From contig NZ_JACJQG010000038.1 in NCBI RefSeq assembly GCF_014696435.1, positions 22,278 to 86,277 on the forward strand: DNA of 64,000 nt. The letters run 5' to 3'. This document shows positions 18,710 through 28,182 of the stretch, in pieces (the first letter of the stretch is position 1; each line of letters opens with the position of its first letter). Under the pieces are notes generated by a model. That model made no database searches. It had not been told where the DNA came from and worked only from the letters and a program-made list of their open reading frames with translations. Source of the stretch: Calothrix anomala FACHB-343. GTDB lineage: Bacteria > Cyanobacteriota > Cyanobacteriia > Cyanobacteriales > Nostocaceae. The translations under genes and the position numbers were made by a program.

Positions 18710-20304
18710 TTTTCTATCTCCTCTAGAAGATATTCAGTAGCAGAGCGGATATATCCTTTTTGCTTAAGAGCTTCATATGCAACCATACCTTTTTCTACCC
18801 CAGTAGAAATAATGTCTCTTAAGCTATTTTTATCTGAAATAGTTTTACTGATATGATATTTCTTTTTTAAACTCTTATTTTGAGCGATATTTATAGGTTC
18901 TTCAGAAATTGCCTTGACTTCTGGCTGGGAAGGATTATTTGCCATATTTTGAGTATCAGTATTGGTATCCTCACTATTTGTTATATTTTTATTAACTAGA
19001 GGTGAGGAATTGATTTTACCTACAATTTTTAAATTATTTTTCATCTCCTCTATCAAAGATAGATAATTTATTGGGTAAACATCTTCTATATTTTTCAGTG
19101 ATTGAATATTACCTGTTTTTAAAGCTAACAAAATTGGTTGTGCTAAACGAAGACTATCCTGTGCAACAGACCTAATGATACTTTCAGTAATAACTTCTTT
19201 TTCTGTTGTTATTGCTCTTACTTGTGCCAGCATATAAACTTTGACAGCAAAGTCAGTGATACCTTGAGTAACTTCATACAAAGCATGACAAATTTTTGGG
19301 TTTGGCAAACATGATCTCCGAACAAATTGGTATCGCCAAAGTGATTCAACAAATAAATCCCAAACCTCATCCTCCGCCATTCTGTCCCAAACTAAATCTC
19401 CTTGACCACTACCTCTACGAGTTTGTCGAAACTCGCCACTCAAAACAGACATAGCTTTATAAGTCCCAACTAAAACCACAGGAATGCCAATTGTGTTGAC
19501 AAGTTGAACAAAGAAATTGAGCATTTTTTTATAACCACCGCTTTTAGCTTCGTTAAGATGCTGAATTTCATCTATTACTAAAACTCCAATACAGTGTAGT
19601 GAAGCTATACGAGCCATAAAGGGTATTAACTCATCAACTGTGCGTTTACTTCCTCCGTAGTGTTTAGAGTAGTGTGTTCCCAGCAGGTCATCAATTGCGT
19701 GAAAAAAGTTAAGGCACAGACCTTTAATTGAGCCATCAAAAGGGCAATCAAGTTTCAGCCAAACAATTTGCATGAGAGTGAAATTTCGATTGCGATATTG
19801 GCTGTGAACAATTACTTGGGGATAGAGTGAAAGAATAGCTTCAATAGCAGTTGTTTTACCAACACCACTAATACCAATTATTGTGAAACCTGTAGCTGTT
19901 GAGCGCAGATGGTTTTTAGGCACAGCCTCAGGATTCAAATTATCTATCCGCTGTTGAAAATCTCTCCAAAAATCTGCTGTTAAAGGATTGCGTGCCTGAT
20001 AGCCTGCTCGAATCATTCGTGAAAACCGCTGCTCCAAGTCTAAATGGATTGGTAATGGTTCAAAGAATTGGAGTACGTTCTGTACTAGATGTAGACGTAG
20101 GTGATTTGGTAGTAATCGCTCTTCCTCAGCATATTGAGGATAACGTGCTAGAAAGTTCATAGCTTCTTCTTCCGATAATATTGAGGGCAAAGCCTCGATA
20201 AGTGGATTGTCGCGGTAGCTGGCAATTAATGGGTCACGGTATGAAGCTGGTACGATCTGTCCCTTACCAACTAAAAGTGACGGTACGGAATTATTACTTG
20301 TCAT
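18706..20304 (-). CDS. tnsC: TnsC AAA+ transposition regulator
   Basis: TnsC is the ATP-dependent adaptor between target selector and transposase. From ATG 20304 the product has 532 residues, with Walker A GISGVGKT (144-151) and Walker B VLVIDEI (241-247), in the AAA_22-like arrangement of TnsC. The C-terminal 150 residues are low in complexity and lysine-rich, like TnsC tails that contact TnsA. The frame opens upstream at 20343, but ATG 20304 gives the usual short overlap (11 bases) with the tnsB end. It is followed by tnsD with a four-base overlap. Confidence 0.93.
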   Translation of the reverse strand: MTSNNSVPSLLVGKGQIVPASYRDPLIASYRDNPLIEALPSILSEEEAMNFLARYPQYAEEERLLPNHLRLHLVQNVLQFFEPLPIHLDLEQRFSRMIRAGYQARNPLTADFWRDFQQRIDNLNPEAVPKNHLRSTATGFTIIGISGVGKTTAIEAILSLYPQVIVHSQYRNRNFTLMQIVWLKLDCPFDGSIKGLCLNFFHAIDDLLGTHYSKHYGGSKRTVDELIPFMARIASLHCIGVLVIDEIQHLNEAKSGGYKKMLNFFVQLVNTIGIPVVLVGTYKAMSVLSGEFRQTRRGSGQGDLVWDRMAEDEVWDLFVESLWRYQFVRRSCLPNPKICHALYEVTQGITDFAVKVYMLAQVRAITTEKEVITESIIRSVAQDSLRLAQPILLALKTGNIQSLKNIEDVYPINYLSLIEEMKNNLKIVGKINSSPLVNKNITNSEDTNTDTQNMANNPSQPEVKAISEEPINIAQNKSLKKKYHISKTISDKNSLRDIISTGVEKGMVAYEALKQKGYIRSATEYLLEEIEK

Positions 20305-22489
20305 TGTTCCAATTTTTCTCCCGAAGTTTGCGTAATTTATCAACAGGTTTTGGTGGAGCTACATAGCCTTCGTCATCCTCTTCTGGTTCAATGGCTGAAG
20401 GCATTGAAATTACTTTCCCTGATTGATCGGAAGTTTCTTTAACTCCTAGTTGCCATGCTTGTGATTCTCGTTCGTTCTCACGCTCCAACTTGCGATTGTC
20501 TCGAATGCTTTGGAGGCGTGATCGTTTACTCTGTCCAGTAAGTGCTTTCTCAGTCTGCTCTTTAGCTTCAGCAACAATTTTGTCTATTTGCGCATGGAAA
20601 TTTGCTTTTGCTTGGTATTGGCGAGTTTTAGCTGATTCTTTGGCTTGTTTTTGTAGTTCAAAGTAATCAATGGCTTCATACCAGTCTCGGTGCTGAAATG
20701 TCTTCTGAGTTTCAATAAGTTGGCAAGACTCTAATTTTCTACTGTCATCAAGGCGTAAGTAGATTATTTCAAGCTTCCGAGGATCGTAGGCAATAGGAAT
20801 TTTCCACCTGCCATTGACTCTAGCTTTGACAAACCACTGTTCCCGTAGAGCTAATTCGCATGTGTAGTATAGGCCTTTATAGTAGATACCTTGATGAGTC
20901 ACAGAAGCCTCATCTGTTGGTAGCAGATTTAAGCGCACAATATCAGGTGCTATTTGGCGCAGATGACCACTCCGATTTTGGACTCCCCAGTACCAGAGGT
21001 CGATTGGGTATGGGTCAACATATTCTTGGATCATGAAATCGTCCATTCGATACCAGTCCATCCGGGTGTCTGTATTATGCTCAAGAATGCAAGTGATTAT
21101 CAGTTGCCGAAACTGCCGAAGGTCTAAACTTGCTTCCAGCCGATAGTCACGGTCACCTCTTTCTCTTTTTCGATAGACTGCTCCAGGCATCCAACGAATC
21201 ATCTTGTCATTACTGAGACGGAAATTTCTCTCCACAATGCCTTTCCAGTCGGCTCTGTATGGAGGTGTATTAGATACCCTTATGTTGAGAGCGTTTACCA
21301 GATTATCAGCGTTGTAACCTTCGAGTTCACCTCTATCCGCGAGGATGGCTTCAGGAAGGTGATGACTAGGCCAATCACTTTCATTAATGTCAATGTCATA
21401 CTCTTTGCAAAAAGCTACCTTATCAGTAGCAACATTTTCGAGAGCTAACATAGCACCTAACCAACTCGGGCCTTCTAGGCTTACGCTAAATCCTACTATG
21501 AGTCGGCTAAAAGTATCGATGACAAAGTAAATGACAGGACGACCAATAATACGGTTTCTGTCTAAGGAACTAACTAAGTAAATGTCGCCGATAGTAGCAT
21601 CAATTTGATAGACTGACCCTGGCCCATAGGCCATCTGTGTTGAATCTCCAAGTACAGATCTGTGGCGTAAATTGAATCGACGCTTACCTTCACGCGAAAT
21701 TTTTTCTTGAGTTATGTCTCTTTCTTTTTCATACCAATATCGGAACTGAGCAAATGTGGGAAGCTGAGTAGCCGGCGGTAGCATGGGAACTAATACCCCA
21801 TTCCGCATTTCATAGCCTTGATGAAAAAACTTTTCCAATGTCAGTTGAAATGCATCTTTTAAAGTTCTTCCTTGACGATTTTCATAAAATGCTTTAATAC
21901 CGCGATGAAAGCATTTCTTCATTTCATCGTCAACGTTGACTCCAATGGGCATCTCCATTGCTTTTGACAGCTTACTTGGACGACCACGCTTACAATTAGA
22001 AGGCTTCCTTTCTTTACCCTTTGCACCACATCTATCAAAGACAGGAAGAAGGGCATTTTTCATTTGTCCTCCTTGCCAGTAACGACGCAAATAATTGTAA
22101 ATAGTCTTTTTTATGCAACCTGTGCGTTCGGCTGTAGCTTCTACAAGCGGGCCACGATCGCGGGGATTAAACATTAGCTCAGTATTTCTCTCAACAAGTG
22201 GGCCAATGACTTCCCATGCCCGATCCCTACGATTGAGGTGATTCTGTGAAATTGAATTTTCCGGACGAAGCAACCCAGCGTATGGATCAACTTCAAGGAT
22301 GCGAATTTCTCTAGAAGCGATCGCTGTTTCTAATTCCTTAGATTTTTGCCATTTTGGAAGAGCTTTTGAGTTATTAATCTCAATGGTCACCACATCTGTA
22401 CCAGACGGATCAATCCAAAGTACGCGCTCGATATAAATTTCACTATCGGTATTTTGCCACTCCAGCAGCATATTTACAAAAAGACTCAT
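20294..22489 (-). CDS. tnsB: TnsB DDE transposase
   Basis: TnsB cuts and joins the 3' ends of the element. The 731-residue product has N-terminal helix-turn-helix regions for end binding (NRRDRAWEVIGPLVE to IYNYLRRYW). An rve-type catalytic core follows, with Asp297 (YQIDATIGD), Asp385 (ILADRGE) and Glu420 (GIVERNF) as the DDE triad. The C-terminal part is a beta-barrel region and a charged coiled tail. ATG 22489 shares ATGA with the tnsA stop, so this start is preferred to 22501. In Tn7-like ends TnsB binds repeats of about 20 bp; a matching pattern is seen at 45242-45301. Confidence 0.94.
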   Translation of the reverse strand: MSLFVNMLLEWQNTDSEIYIERVLWIDPSGTDVVTIEINNSKALPKWQKSKELETAIASREIRILEVDPYAGLLRPENSISQNHLNRRDRAWEVIGPLVERNTELMFNPRDRGPLVEATAERTGCIKKTIYNYLRRYWQGGQMKNALLPVFDRCGAKGKERKPSNCKRGRPSKLSKAMEMPIGVNVDDEMKKCFHRGIKAFYENRQGRTLKDAFQLTLEKFFHQGYEMRNGVLVPMLPPATQLPTFAQFRYWYEKERDITQEKISREGKRRFNLRHRSVLGDSTQMAYGPGSVYQIDATIGDIYLVSSLDRNRIIGRPVIYFVIDTFSRLIVGFSVSLEGPSWLGAMLALENVATDKVAFCKEYDIDINESDWPSHHLPEAILADRGELEGYNADNLVNALNIRVSNTPPYRADWKGIVERNFRLSNDKMIRWMPGAVYRKRERGDRDYRLEASLDLRQFRQLIITCILEHNTDTRMDWYRMDDFMIQEYVDPYPIDLWYWGVQNRSGHLRQIAPDIVRLNLLPTDEASVTHQGIYYKGLYYTCELALREQWFVKARVNGRWKIPIAYDPRKLEIIYLRLDDSRKLESCQLIETQKTFQHRDWYEAIDYFELQKQAKESAKTRQYQAKANFHAQIDKIVAEAKEQTEKALTGQSKRSRLQSIRDNRKLERENERESQAWQLGVKETSDQSGKVISMPSAIEPEEDDEGYVAPPKPVDKLRKLREKNWNNDK

Positions 22490-23328
22490 CCTACACTCCA
22501 TAATCCCTGTGACTGCACCAGTGGGTTGGCTAGAAGAACTAGAGGCTGACTAGGTTTAATTGGTTGATTCATGTCAACCACCCACTGCCGATTGGCAATA
22601 AGATGACGAGCAACAGAAAGCCCCATACCTGGCTCTAGACCCAGTTTGTCATCACAATTAGCAGCTATTTTTGCTAGTGACTCTTTACCTTCTGCTACTC
22701 CCAGTGTTAAGGCTGTTGCAATTCGACGAATATCAGATTCTGACAGGGGTGACAGGTCTTCAAGGTTGAGGAAAGGGTGTAGCCAATGAACATTTCTGGC
22801 GAATGTTTCAGGAATTTCATTTTCAGTGACAATTCCCCAATTAATCTCTCTGGAATGCCAGTATTGACGCTCAATTTCTAACTTTTGGATTGTGCGTTCT
22901 GATTGCAAATCTTTTGCAGACCTAAGCGTGCGGATTTGTTCGGTAACTCCAATATTTTGGCGGACAGTGATACAGAAGTCCGCGACCATCACTAAGGGTT
23001 CTTGAGTTTTTGGATCTTTGGGATGAGGTATACCGCTCTGTTCTGCGATCGCTAGTGTTTCTTCTAGAGGTAGTAGAGGATACTGCTCTCGAATATCACA
23101 AACAATAGACGACCAATCCAGTAGATAAAAATAGTTCAGTTCAAAATTGCTGTGTAAGTGATGAACTCGATTGGTTTTCCAACCTTTGATTCTGCTAGCA
23201 AGACCTTGAGATGCTACATCTTGAATCAAAAGCCAGGGTTGGTACTCAGAACCTCTACCCTGCCCACGACCTTCTTTAAGATATCTATCAATAACTATCT
23301 GATTTGCTGTTCTTTTGCGTTTAGCCAT
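22486..23328 (-). CDS. tnsA: TnsA endonuclease
   Basis: TnsA cuts the 5' ends, giving cut-and-paste transposition with TnsB. ATG 23328 has GGAGG five bases upstream and is preferred to the TTG at 23346; the product has 280 residues, close to Tn7 TnsA. Candidate catalytic residues of the restriction-type nuclease fold are Glu63 (SNFELNY), Asp117 (VADFCI) and Lys139 (SAKDLQ). The C-terminal half (IERQYWHSREINWGIVTENEIP) is the typical TnsA wing region that contacts TnsC. A separate, intact tnsA means simple insertions rather than cointegrates are expected. It is first in the operon. Confidence 0.93.
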   Translation of the reverse strand: MAKRKRTANQIVIDRYLKEGRGQGRGSEYQPWLLIQDVASQGLASRIKGWKTNRVHHLHSNFELNYFYLLDWSSIVCDIREQYPLLPLEETLAIAEQSGIPHPKDPKTQEPLVMVADFCITVRQNIGVTEQIRTLRSAKDLQSERTIQKLEIERQYWHSREINWGIVTENEIPETFARNVHWLHPFLNLEDLSPLSESDIRRIATALTLGVAEGKESLAKIAANCDDKLGLEPGMGLSVARHLIANRQWVVDMNQPIKPSQPLVLLANPLVQSQGLWSVG

Positions 23329-23470
23329 TCCCGCCTCCCAATTCAATTACTAGGGTTATTCTTCAGACTGGTTTTTACACACATGTTGCGGTTGCAGTGC
23401 TACCCACAGCGTCAACTGCATTTTGCCTATGCTACAAGTTCTGAAGTGGAAGGCTACTCAATGGCTTTCT

Positions 23471-24181
23471 TCAAACAGATGCTAAAAATTTTTTAATTTT
23501 GTTGAGTTGCTCTTCATTCAAAACTTGTTTGAATTTTTCCGCCACCATCTCCTTTTGTTCTGGCAAGGCGGTCATAAGTAATGCTACAAGTTCGATGAAA
23601 TCCTCCTGTTTAAAGGTTTTTTTCAGCTTAGTTGCTGCCCGATGAGGATCTACAAAAACTGTTACTTGCTTAGTTCTCAATCCAGCTTGAACCATAGCAG
23701 CATTGACAGTTAACTCACCAGCCAGAACTTTAGCGTGTAACTCTGGATTTTTCCTACGCAACTGGCGTAGTCCAGCTTGCTTGCTAGTACCAGAAGGTCT
23801 CTCTGGTTGTTCGTAACTGTGTATATCATCAACATTTTTTTGGTAATTGTCAATCCTTGGATTTTTTTCTGGTGCTCCAGGTTCTCTCTGGACAGCTCGA
23901 TCAAGGAGATCCAGAAGCAATGGGTCATGATCAGACAATCGCCAAAGTGTATCAAAATCTGTCCCTAGTCCTGCGGGTGGAGGAGTTTGGATAAAATCTA
24001 CAAAAGACTCAAATCTCACAACTTCCCCAGTTTCTGGGATAATTCGTTCTTGCCATAACTCTTCTTCCAGGACTTGGTGAAGCAGTTGCGGCACGTTACT
24101 CAGTTCTATAACTCCTTCCATCAGCGCTGAGTGAAGTAAGGTAACAATTTGATTTGTATCTAATGGGTTTCCGTTGGACAT
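23471..24181 (-). CDS. Hypothetical protein upstream of tnsA
   Basis: This 236-residue protein has an acidic N-terminal half and a motif at about residues 140-175 (LRRKNPELHAKVLAGELTVNAAMVQAGLR). The motif resembles a short helical module found in many bacterial proteins of unknown role, and it may be HTH-like. The basic C-terminus (KLKKTFKQEDF) is followed by a helical tail. It is read in the same direction as the tns operon, 142 bp upstream of tnsA, so it could be a regulator or accessory protein of the element. No family could be assigned with confidence. Confidence 0.6.
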   Translation of the reverse strand: MSNGNPLDTNQIVTLLHSALMEGVIELSNVPQLLHQVLEEELWQERIIPETGEVVRFESFVDFIQTPPPAGLGTDFDTLWRLSDHDPLLLDLLDRAVQREPGAPEKNPRIDNYQKNVDDIHSYEQPERPSGTSKQAGLRQLRRKNPELHAKVLAGELTVNAAMVQAGLRTKQVTVFVDPHRAATKLKKTFKQEDFIELVALLMTALPEQKEMVAEKFKQVLNEEQLNKIKKFLASV

Positions 24182-24429
24182 GTCAATTTCTGCTATTTTT
24201 TGAAGACTCTATTCATCTTCGCAATAGCTAAAAATTTAAGCTCACTTAGTCCTTTCTCAATTGCTACCTAAATCACATTTGACTGCTGATATCAAAAATA
24301 TTCAATTTTGCATAACTAGAGGCAAAGGTTGGGGTGATGACTCAGTATGGCAAAATCATAAGGTAGTTTCTGGAGTGCCAGATTTGATAGTACTACCGTT
24401 AGTGGGAATGAAGAGAAGTGCTGTAAAGA
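24182..24429. other. Intergenic region with possible coding remnant
   Basis: This 248-bp gap separates the Tn7-like block from the defence operon. A short rightward frame at about 24290-24446 (SGVPDLIVLPLVG) looks slightly protein-like but has no start signal and no family I recognise. No terminal repeats like those at 45242 were found here. Confidence 0.3.
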
Positions 24430-25896
24430 TTAAAGCACACCAATAGCATTAAATTTGTCCAGCTTTAATTTTGCCCACTGATCATTAGGCACAACCTTTG
24501 CATATGCACGTAAAAAAGCAATTGCTTTCCCTGCATCTCTCATTTGCTCGAAAACCATAACAAGACGCTTAAGGATGGCGGGATGGTTTGGGTGCTGGCG
24601 GTTCAACAATAACAAAATCTTTGCAGCATCCTCGTACCTTGCCAGTAAACCTAGCAGTGAAGCTTTCTTCAGTAGTAAATCTGGCAAATCGCCTTCAATT
24701 ACTAAACACTTTTCTACCATTCCAAAAGCTTGAGGAATCTGCCGAGTTTGTATATAGGCAGTTAAGGTGATACGACAAAGGTCGCGGCCTACAGGAGACT
24801 CAACATTTAAAAAATATGGATGTGCTTCAATATCTCTTAAGCAGTCAAAAAACCTTCCGTCTCTGTATGCTGCGGTGATCATTAGTAAGAAAGCATGGGG
24901 GTCAGAGCTACTTGCAAACTCTGAGTGCGCCACATTTTTTGCTTGAGAGTACGCTCCAGCTTCTAACAAGCGCAAAGCCTGAGTTGACCAATCTTCTGAA
25001 GGCTGTTGCCGAGGTGGCAAGATACGAATTGGTTGGTAATCGATTTGGGCACGCGCAACCCGTTTAAATGCGATCGCCATTTCTGAGAGTGATTCCCAGC
25101 GTTCTACTGGCTCAAGGGCAAGGCAACGCAAAATAAAATGCTCTAAAGCAGGCGAAACTGAGGAGTTAATCTCACGAGGACGAGGAAAAGGTGTATGCCG
25201 AGCAACTTGGCTAAGAGTATCGTGAGGCAATCGGGCTGTTACTAGATGGTAAATTAAAACACCTAAGCTGTAGATGTCTGCTTTAAACAGAGATTCAGCA
25301 CTACGTCCTTTGACACTTGAGCCAACTATTTCAGGTGCTGAGTAAAGAATTGTTCCACCATTTTCGCGGGTTCTAGCATATATATCATCAGGTAACACAC
25401 TGCATCCAAAATCAGTCAATTTGACCTGATCTCCAGAGACAAGAATATTTTGGGGTTTAATATCCCCGTGGGACATTCCCAGTCGGTGGAGATGTTCTAT
25501 TCCAGCTAAAACTTGTTGGTAAATATCGAGAATTCGCTTGTAACTAGCAACAAATCCTTGCTCTCCCTTATCCAGTAACTGAGATAAGGTCAGGCTAGGG
25601 AAATATTCCATTTCAATGACGTACCATTCACGCTCAGGAGGTACTCGTCCCATCCAAAAGACTTGAATAACGTTGGGATGAAGTTCTGCTCCCACCAAGG
25701 CTGAACCCTCGGCAAGTTCTTCATTGGTTGCACTTTGCTCTTTTGGTATTTTTACCGCCACAATTTGATTATCTTCTAGGCGTTGCGATCGCCAAACCCA
25801 ACCATAAGAACCATCGCCTAAACATTCGAGCAGTTCATAGCGATCGCCTAACCGCCGATCTGGGCGTGGAATAAAAAATTTAGATTTGCGACTCAT
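24430..25896 (-). CDS. Ser/Thr protein kinase with TPR-like tail
   Basis: Residues about 18-275 form a Hanks-type kinase: glycine loop LGDGSYGWV, Lys49 in VAVKIP, catalytic loop HGDIKPQN with Asp145 and Asn150, DFG at 162-164, and SAPE. The catalytic loop has His-Gly-Asp in place of His-Arg-Asp, so it belongs to the non-RD type, often regulated without activation-loop phosphorylation. Residues about 290-488 are helical repeats of TPR type, probably for partner binding. There is no membrane segment, so it is cytosolic. It is last in the fifteen-gene operon; its ATG overlaps the preceding stop. Kinases also occur in Pgl/BREX- and MADS-type defence systems, so a signalling role in infection sensing is likely but inferred. 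Confidence 0.9.
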   Translation of the reverse strand: MSRKSKFFIPRPDRRLGDRYELLECLGDGSYGWVWRSQRLEDNQIVAVKIPKEQSATNEELAEGSALVGAELHPNVIQVFWMGRVPPEREWYVIEMEYFPSLTLSQLLDKGEQGFVASYKRILDIYQQVLAGIEHLHRLGMSHGDIKPQNILVSGDQVKLTDFGCSVLPDDIYARTRENGGTILYSAPEIVGSSVKGRSAESLFKADIYSLGVLIYHLVTARLPHDTLSQVARHTPFPRPREINSSVSPALEHFILRCLALEPVERWESLSEMAIAFKRVARAQIDYQPIRILPPRQQPSEDWSTQALRLLEAGAYSQAKNVAHSEFASSSDPHAFLLMITAAYRDGRFFDCLRDIEAHPYFLNVESPVGRDLCRITLTAYIQTRQIPQAFGMVEKCLVIEGDLPDLLLKKASLLGLLARYEDAAKILLLLNRQHPNHPAILKRLVMVFEQMRDAGKAIAFLRAYAKVVPNDQWAKLKLDKFNAIGVL

Positions 25897-26486
25897 CAGT
25901 TTTCTCGCAGAATAATGTCCGATAGGTACAATAGATTTTTGCTGTTTTCTCTCATGACGAATTCAAGCAGTACAAACTGACCCTTATTGGCTCCTCTGAC
26001 TCTTTCTTTTGCTTGAGTTTCAAATCCTTCTTTAATAATTTTCAGCAAATTTGTGTGATTGGGGGATGAAACAGTTGTTTTTCTCCAGTAAGCCAACAAT
26101 AAGAGTTCTGCTGTCTCGCTCCAACGGTGCTGTGCCAGCAGTAGGTTTTTCGCTTTATCCTCTAATTTCCACTGTTCGTTCTTGTTGCTGTAACGCTCAA
26201 ATTCAGCAATTAAAAAAGGTGAATGACTAATTTTGTCGAACCAAACCGCATCTGAACGCACATCATCCCCAATATGAGCGTAATTGCCTTGTTTAAAAGC
26301 TGGAACCTCTGCAACTCCCACATAGCCTAGACGATTGCCCAGTAAGGCTAAAAAGGTTGTTCCTAGGCTGTGAATTGATAAACCAAAATCTGGAAATCCC
26401 CAGTTATTAGTCCAGATTGGTAGCAGTTCTTGAGCCGTTGTCAAATTTTGCAGTTCTGTCATGGTGTGTTCAAGGGAATTAGCCAT
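25896..26486 (-). CDS. Unknown protein, possible nuclease-like
   Basis: This 196-residue protein is not recognised. The segment DAVWFDKISHSPFLIAEFERY (about 79-99) has the spacing of an Asp then Glu-x-Glu seen in some PD-(D/E)XK-like nucleases, but a following Lys motif is not convincing. It has no signal or membrane segment. It overlaps the HerA gene by eight bases and the kinase gene by one base, so it is tightly coupled to both. A DNA-processing or kinase-partner role is possible. Confidence 0.6.
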   Translation of the reverse strand: MANSLEHTMTELQNLTTAQELLPIWTNNWGFPDFGLSIHSLGTTFLALLGNRLGYVGVAEVPAFKQGNYAHIGDDVRSDAVWFDKISHSPFLIAEFERYSNKNEQWKLEDKAKNLLLAQHRWSETAELLLLAYWRKTTVSSPNHTNLLKIIKEGFETQAKERVRGANKGQFVLLEFVMRENSKNLLYLSDIILREN

Positions 26487-28164
26487 TAAATCTTCCCCAG
26501 AGATTTAAAACTTCTGGTGATTGCCCACCATGAACAAGTGCCTTAGTACCAATTTTGACTAATAGTGGTGCAGGAATTGAGCGTCCGCAAATCAATGCTT
26601 CCCCAGTAGAAAGGCTGGGTAATTCCTCAATGTCAGCTTTGCTCACCATATCCGAAGTTTTAGTAATAAACCTCTGGTCATCTGGGTTTTTCAAGCGCAT
26701 CGCAATTAAAGTATTGCATTGGGACGTAACATCAGAATCTAGTTTTGAAGGACGCTGGCTAACAATGGCAAACCCCACCCCAAATTTGCGTCCCTCACTG
26801 GCAATTTTCTTAATAATGCGGTGGCTTACTGCTGCTTCTCCTGCGGGTGCAAAGTTGTGTCCTTCTTCGTAAACTAAAAAACAAGGACGAATGCGGTCTG
26901 TTTTACTTGCAGCAGCGCGGAGAATTTCACTAGAAATTAAGGCTGTAATAATTTGTTTTGCTGTATCGCTTAAACCTTGTAAGTCAATTACTACAAGTCT
27001 GCCGCGTTTATCACTGGGTCGTCCTACCATATCATATATATCTGTAGGTCGTGCTAGGGCTGCGGAGTAAAAACTTTGGGCTTCATTCAAGACCCGTGAT
27101 AGCTTCATAGAAGCAACTGCTGCACTACGACTATTAAGGGCGGTAGCCTCAGCAGAACTTAGTTCTTCCCACTCACGTAACTTTTCTATGCCATCTCCCA
27201 GGTAGTACCGTAAAGAGTTAATATCTCTAGGTTCGGTAGTTTCCTGAATTTTCCAGTAACGAATAGCTACATCAAGAACACGCTGTTGTGGCTCTGTTAA
27301 ACCAGGAAGAATTTCGGTCACATCATCCATTTCAAAGCGGTCAAATTGCAGAGCTAGTTCTTTATTTTTCCCTGCATATTTTTCCCGAAATGAAGGATTT
27401 TGGGGCGTGTAAACTACTATTCCCGCACCAGCTTCAATTAATCGCTTAAAGTTTTCTTGGATTTCGGGAATAGTTTTGCGATCGCGGGGGTCATCAAGAT
27501 TGTTAAAGTCAAGGTTGAATTGCAAATTGCCACCTTGCAAAGCACGGCCATATTCGCCGTGAGGGTCAAATACAACAACTGTGCCATTATTAAGGGTGAC
27601 AATACGCTCAATAATCCGGCCGACCGTGTAAGATTTACCAGAACCTGTCATAGCTAAGACTGCCAGATGTTCTGTAACCAGGCGGTTAACGTCTAAATAT
27701 ACAGGAACAATATTCTCGCCAGATTCATAACCTACTAAGTTGCCTATATGTAAACTGGTTTGTTCATCAAATTCGTAGAATGAGCTAAGAAATTGATAGT
27801 CTACAGTTTCCACTTTTGCACCAGGGTCAAGCGCACGGCGAGGGATTTTGATTTGACCAGTGTATGAGTCTTTGTAACCAACAAGTTCTAGTTTGGCAGC
27901 TACTCGTTCTCCTGTAATTTGTGCGCCAGGTAGTAGCTCTAAATCTGTGAGCGATTGCCCCATCTCTGAGTTATAGAGAACATTGGTGCGGATAATACTA
28001 TTAATTCTCCCTAAAACATTAATTTCTGGCTCCTCTTGGCATTCTTGGTGACGGATGCGAACAAATTCGCCGCGTCTACCAGCAAAGGATGAGGAAAGAA
28101 TCATTGTTAGGTTGTTGGGATCACCAGTGTTACCTACTAATTTCCCTAGAATTTGATGTTTCAT
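26479..28164 (-). CDS. herA: HerA-type hexameric DNA translocase
   Basis: This 561-residue ATPase has an N-terminal HAS-barrel-like region (1-150), Walker A MTGSGKS (172-178) and Walker B FLVYEEGHNF (428-437), with an RPSKLD motif after it. This is the HerA/FtsK-like arrangement. HerA pumps DNA through a hexameric ring and works with the nuclease NurA, which is encoded directly upstream here (18-bp gap). In archaea the pair resects DNA ends; in bacteria HerA often belongs to defence modules. The gene is embedded in an operon with methylase and kinase genes, so a restriction role is likely. Confidence 0.9.
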   Translation of the reverse strand: MKHQILGKLVGNTGDPNNLTMILSSSFAGRRGEFVRIRHQECQEEPEINVLGRINSIIRTNVLYNSEMGQSLTDLELLPGAQITGERVAAKLELVGYKDSYTGQIKIPRRALDPGAKVETVDYQFLSSFYEFDEQTSLHIGNLVGYESGENIVPVYLDVNRLVTEHLAVLAMTGSGKSYTVGRIIERIVTLNNGTVVVFDPHGEYGRALQGGNLQFNLDFNNLDDPRDRKTIPEIQENFKRLIEAGAGIVVYTPQNPSFREKYAGKNKELALQFDRFEMDDVTEILPGLTEPQQRVLDVAIRYWKIQETTEPRDINSLRYYLGDGIEKLREWEELSSAEATALNSRSAAVASMKLSRVLNEAQSFYSAALARPTDIYDMVGRPSDKRGRLVVIDLQGLSDTAKQIITALISSEILRAAASKTDRIRPCFLVYEEGHNFAPAGEAAVSHRIIKKIASEGRKFGVGFAIVSQRPSKLDSDVTSQCNTLIAMRLKNPDDQRFITKTSDMVSKADIEELPSLSTGEALICGRSIPAPLLVKIGTKALVHGGQSPEVLNLWGRFNG

Positions 28165-28182
28165 TGCTATTTGTGCAGATAA

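Larger units (their letters stand above)
14747..23328 (-). mobile_element. Tn7-like transposition module tnsA-B-C-D-D
   Basis: Five genes in the order tnsA, tnsB, tnsC, tnsD, tnsD are read leftward. The first four are joined by 4- to 11-base overlaps, and a 48-bp gap precedes the last. All key motifs are present: TnsA nuclease residues, TnsB DDE triad, TnsC Walker motifs and TniQ zinc motifs. No tnsE and no cas genes were seen, so targeting should rest on the two TnsD proteins. Element ends are not certain; a right-end candidate is at 45242-45307 and no left end was found. Confidence 0.9.

Noticed and set aside
24261-24446. 61-codon rightward frame
   Set aside because: Slightly protein-like end but no start signal; overlaps the end of the kinase gene.
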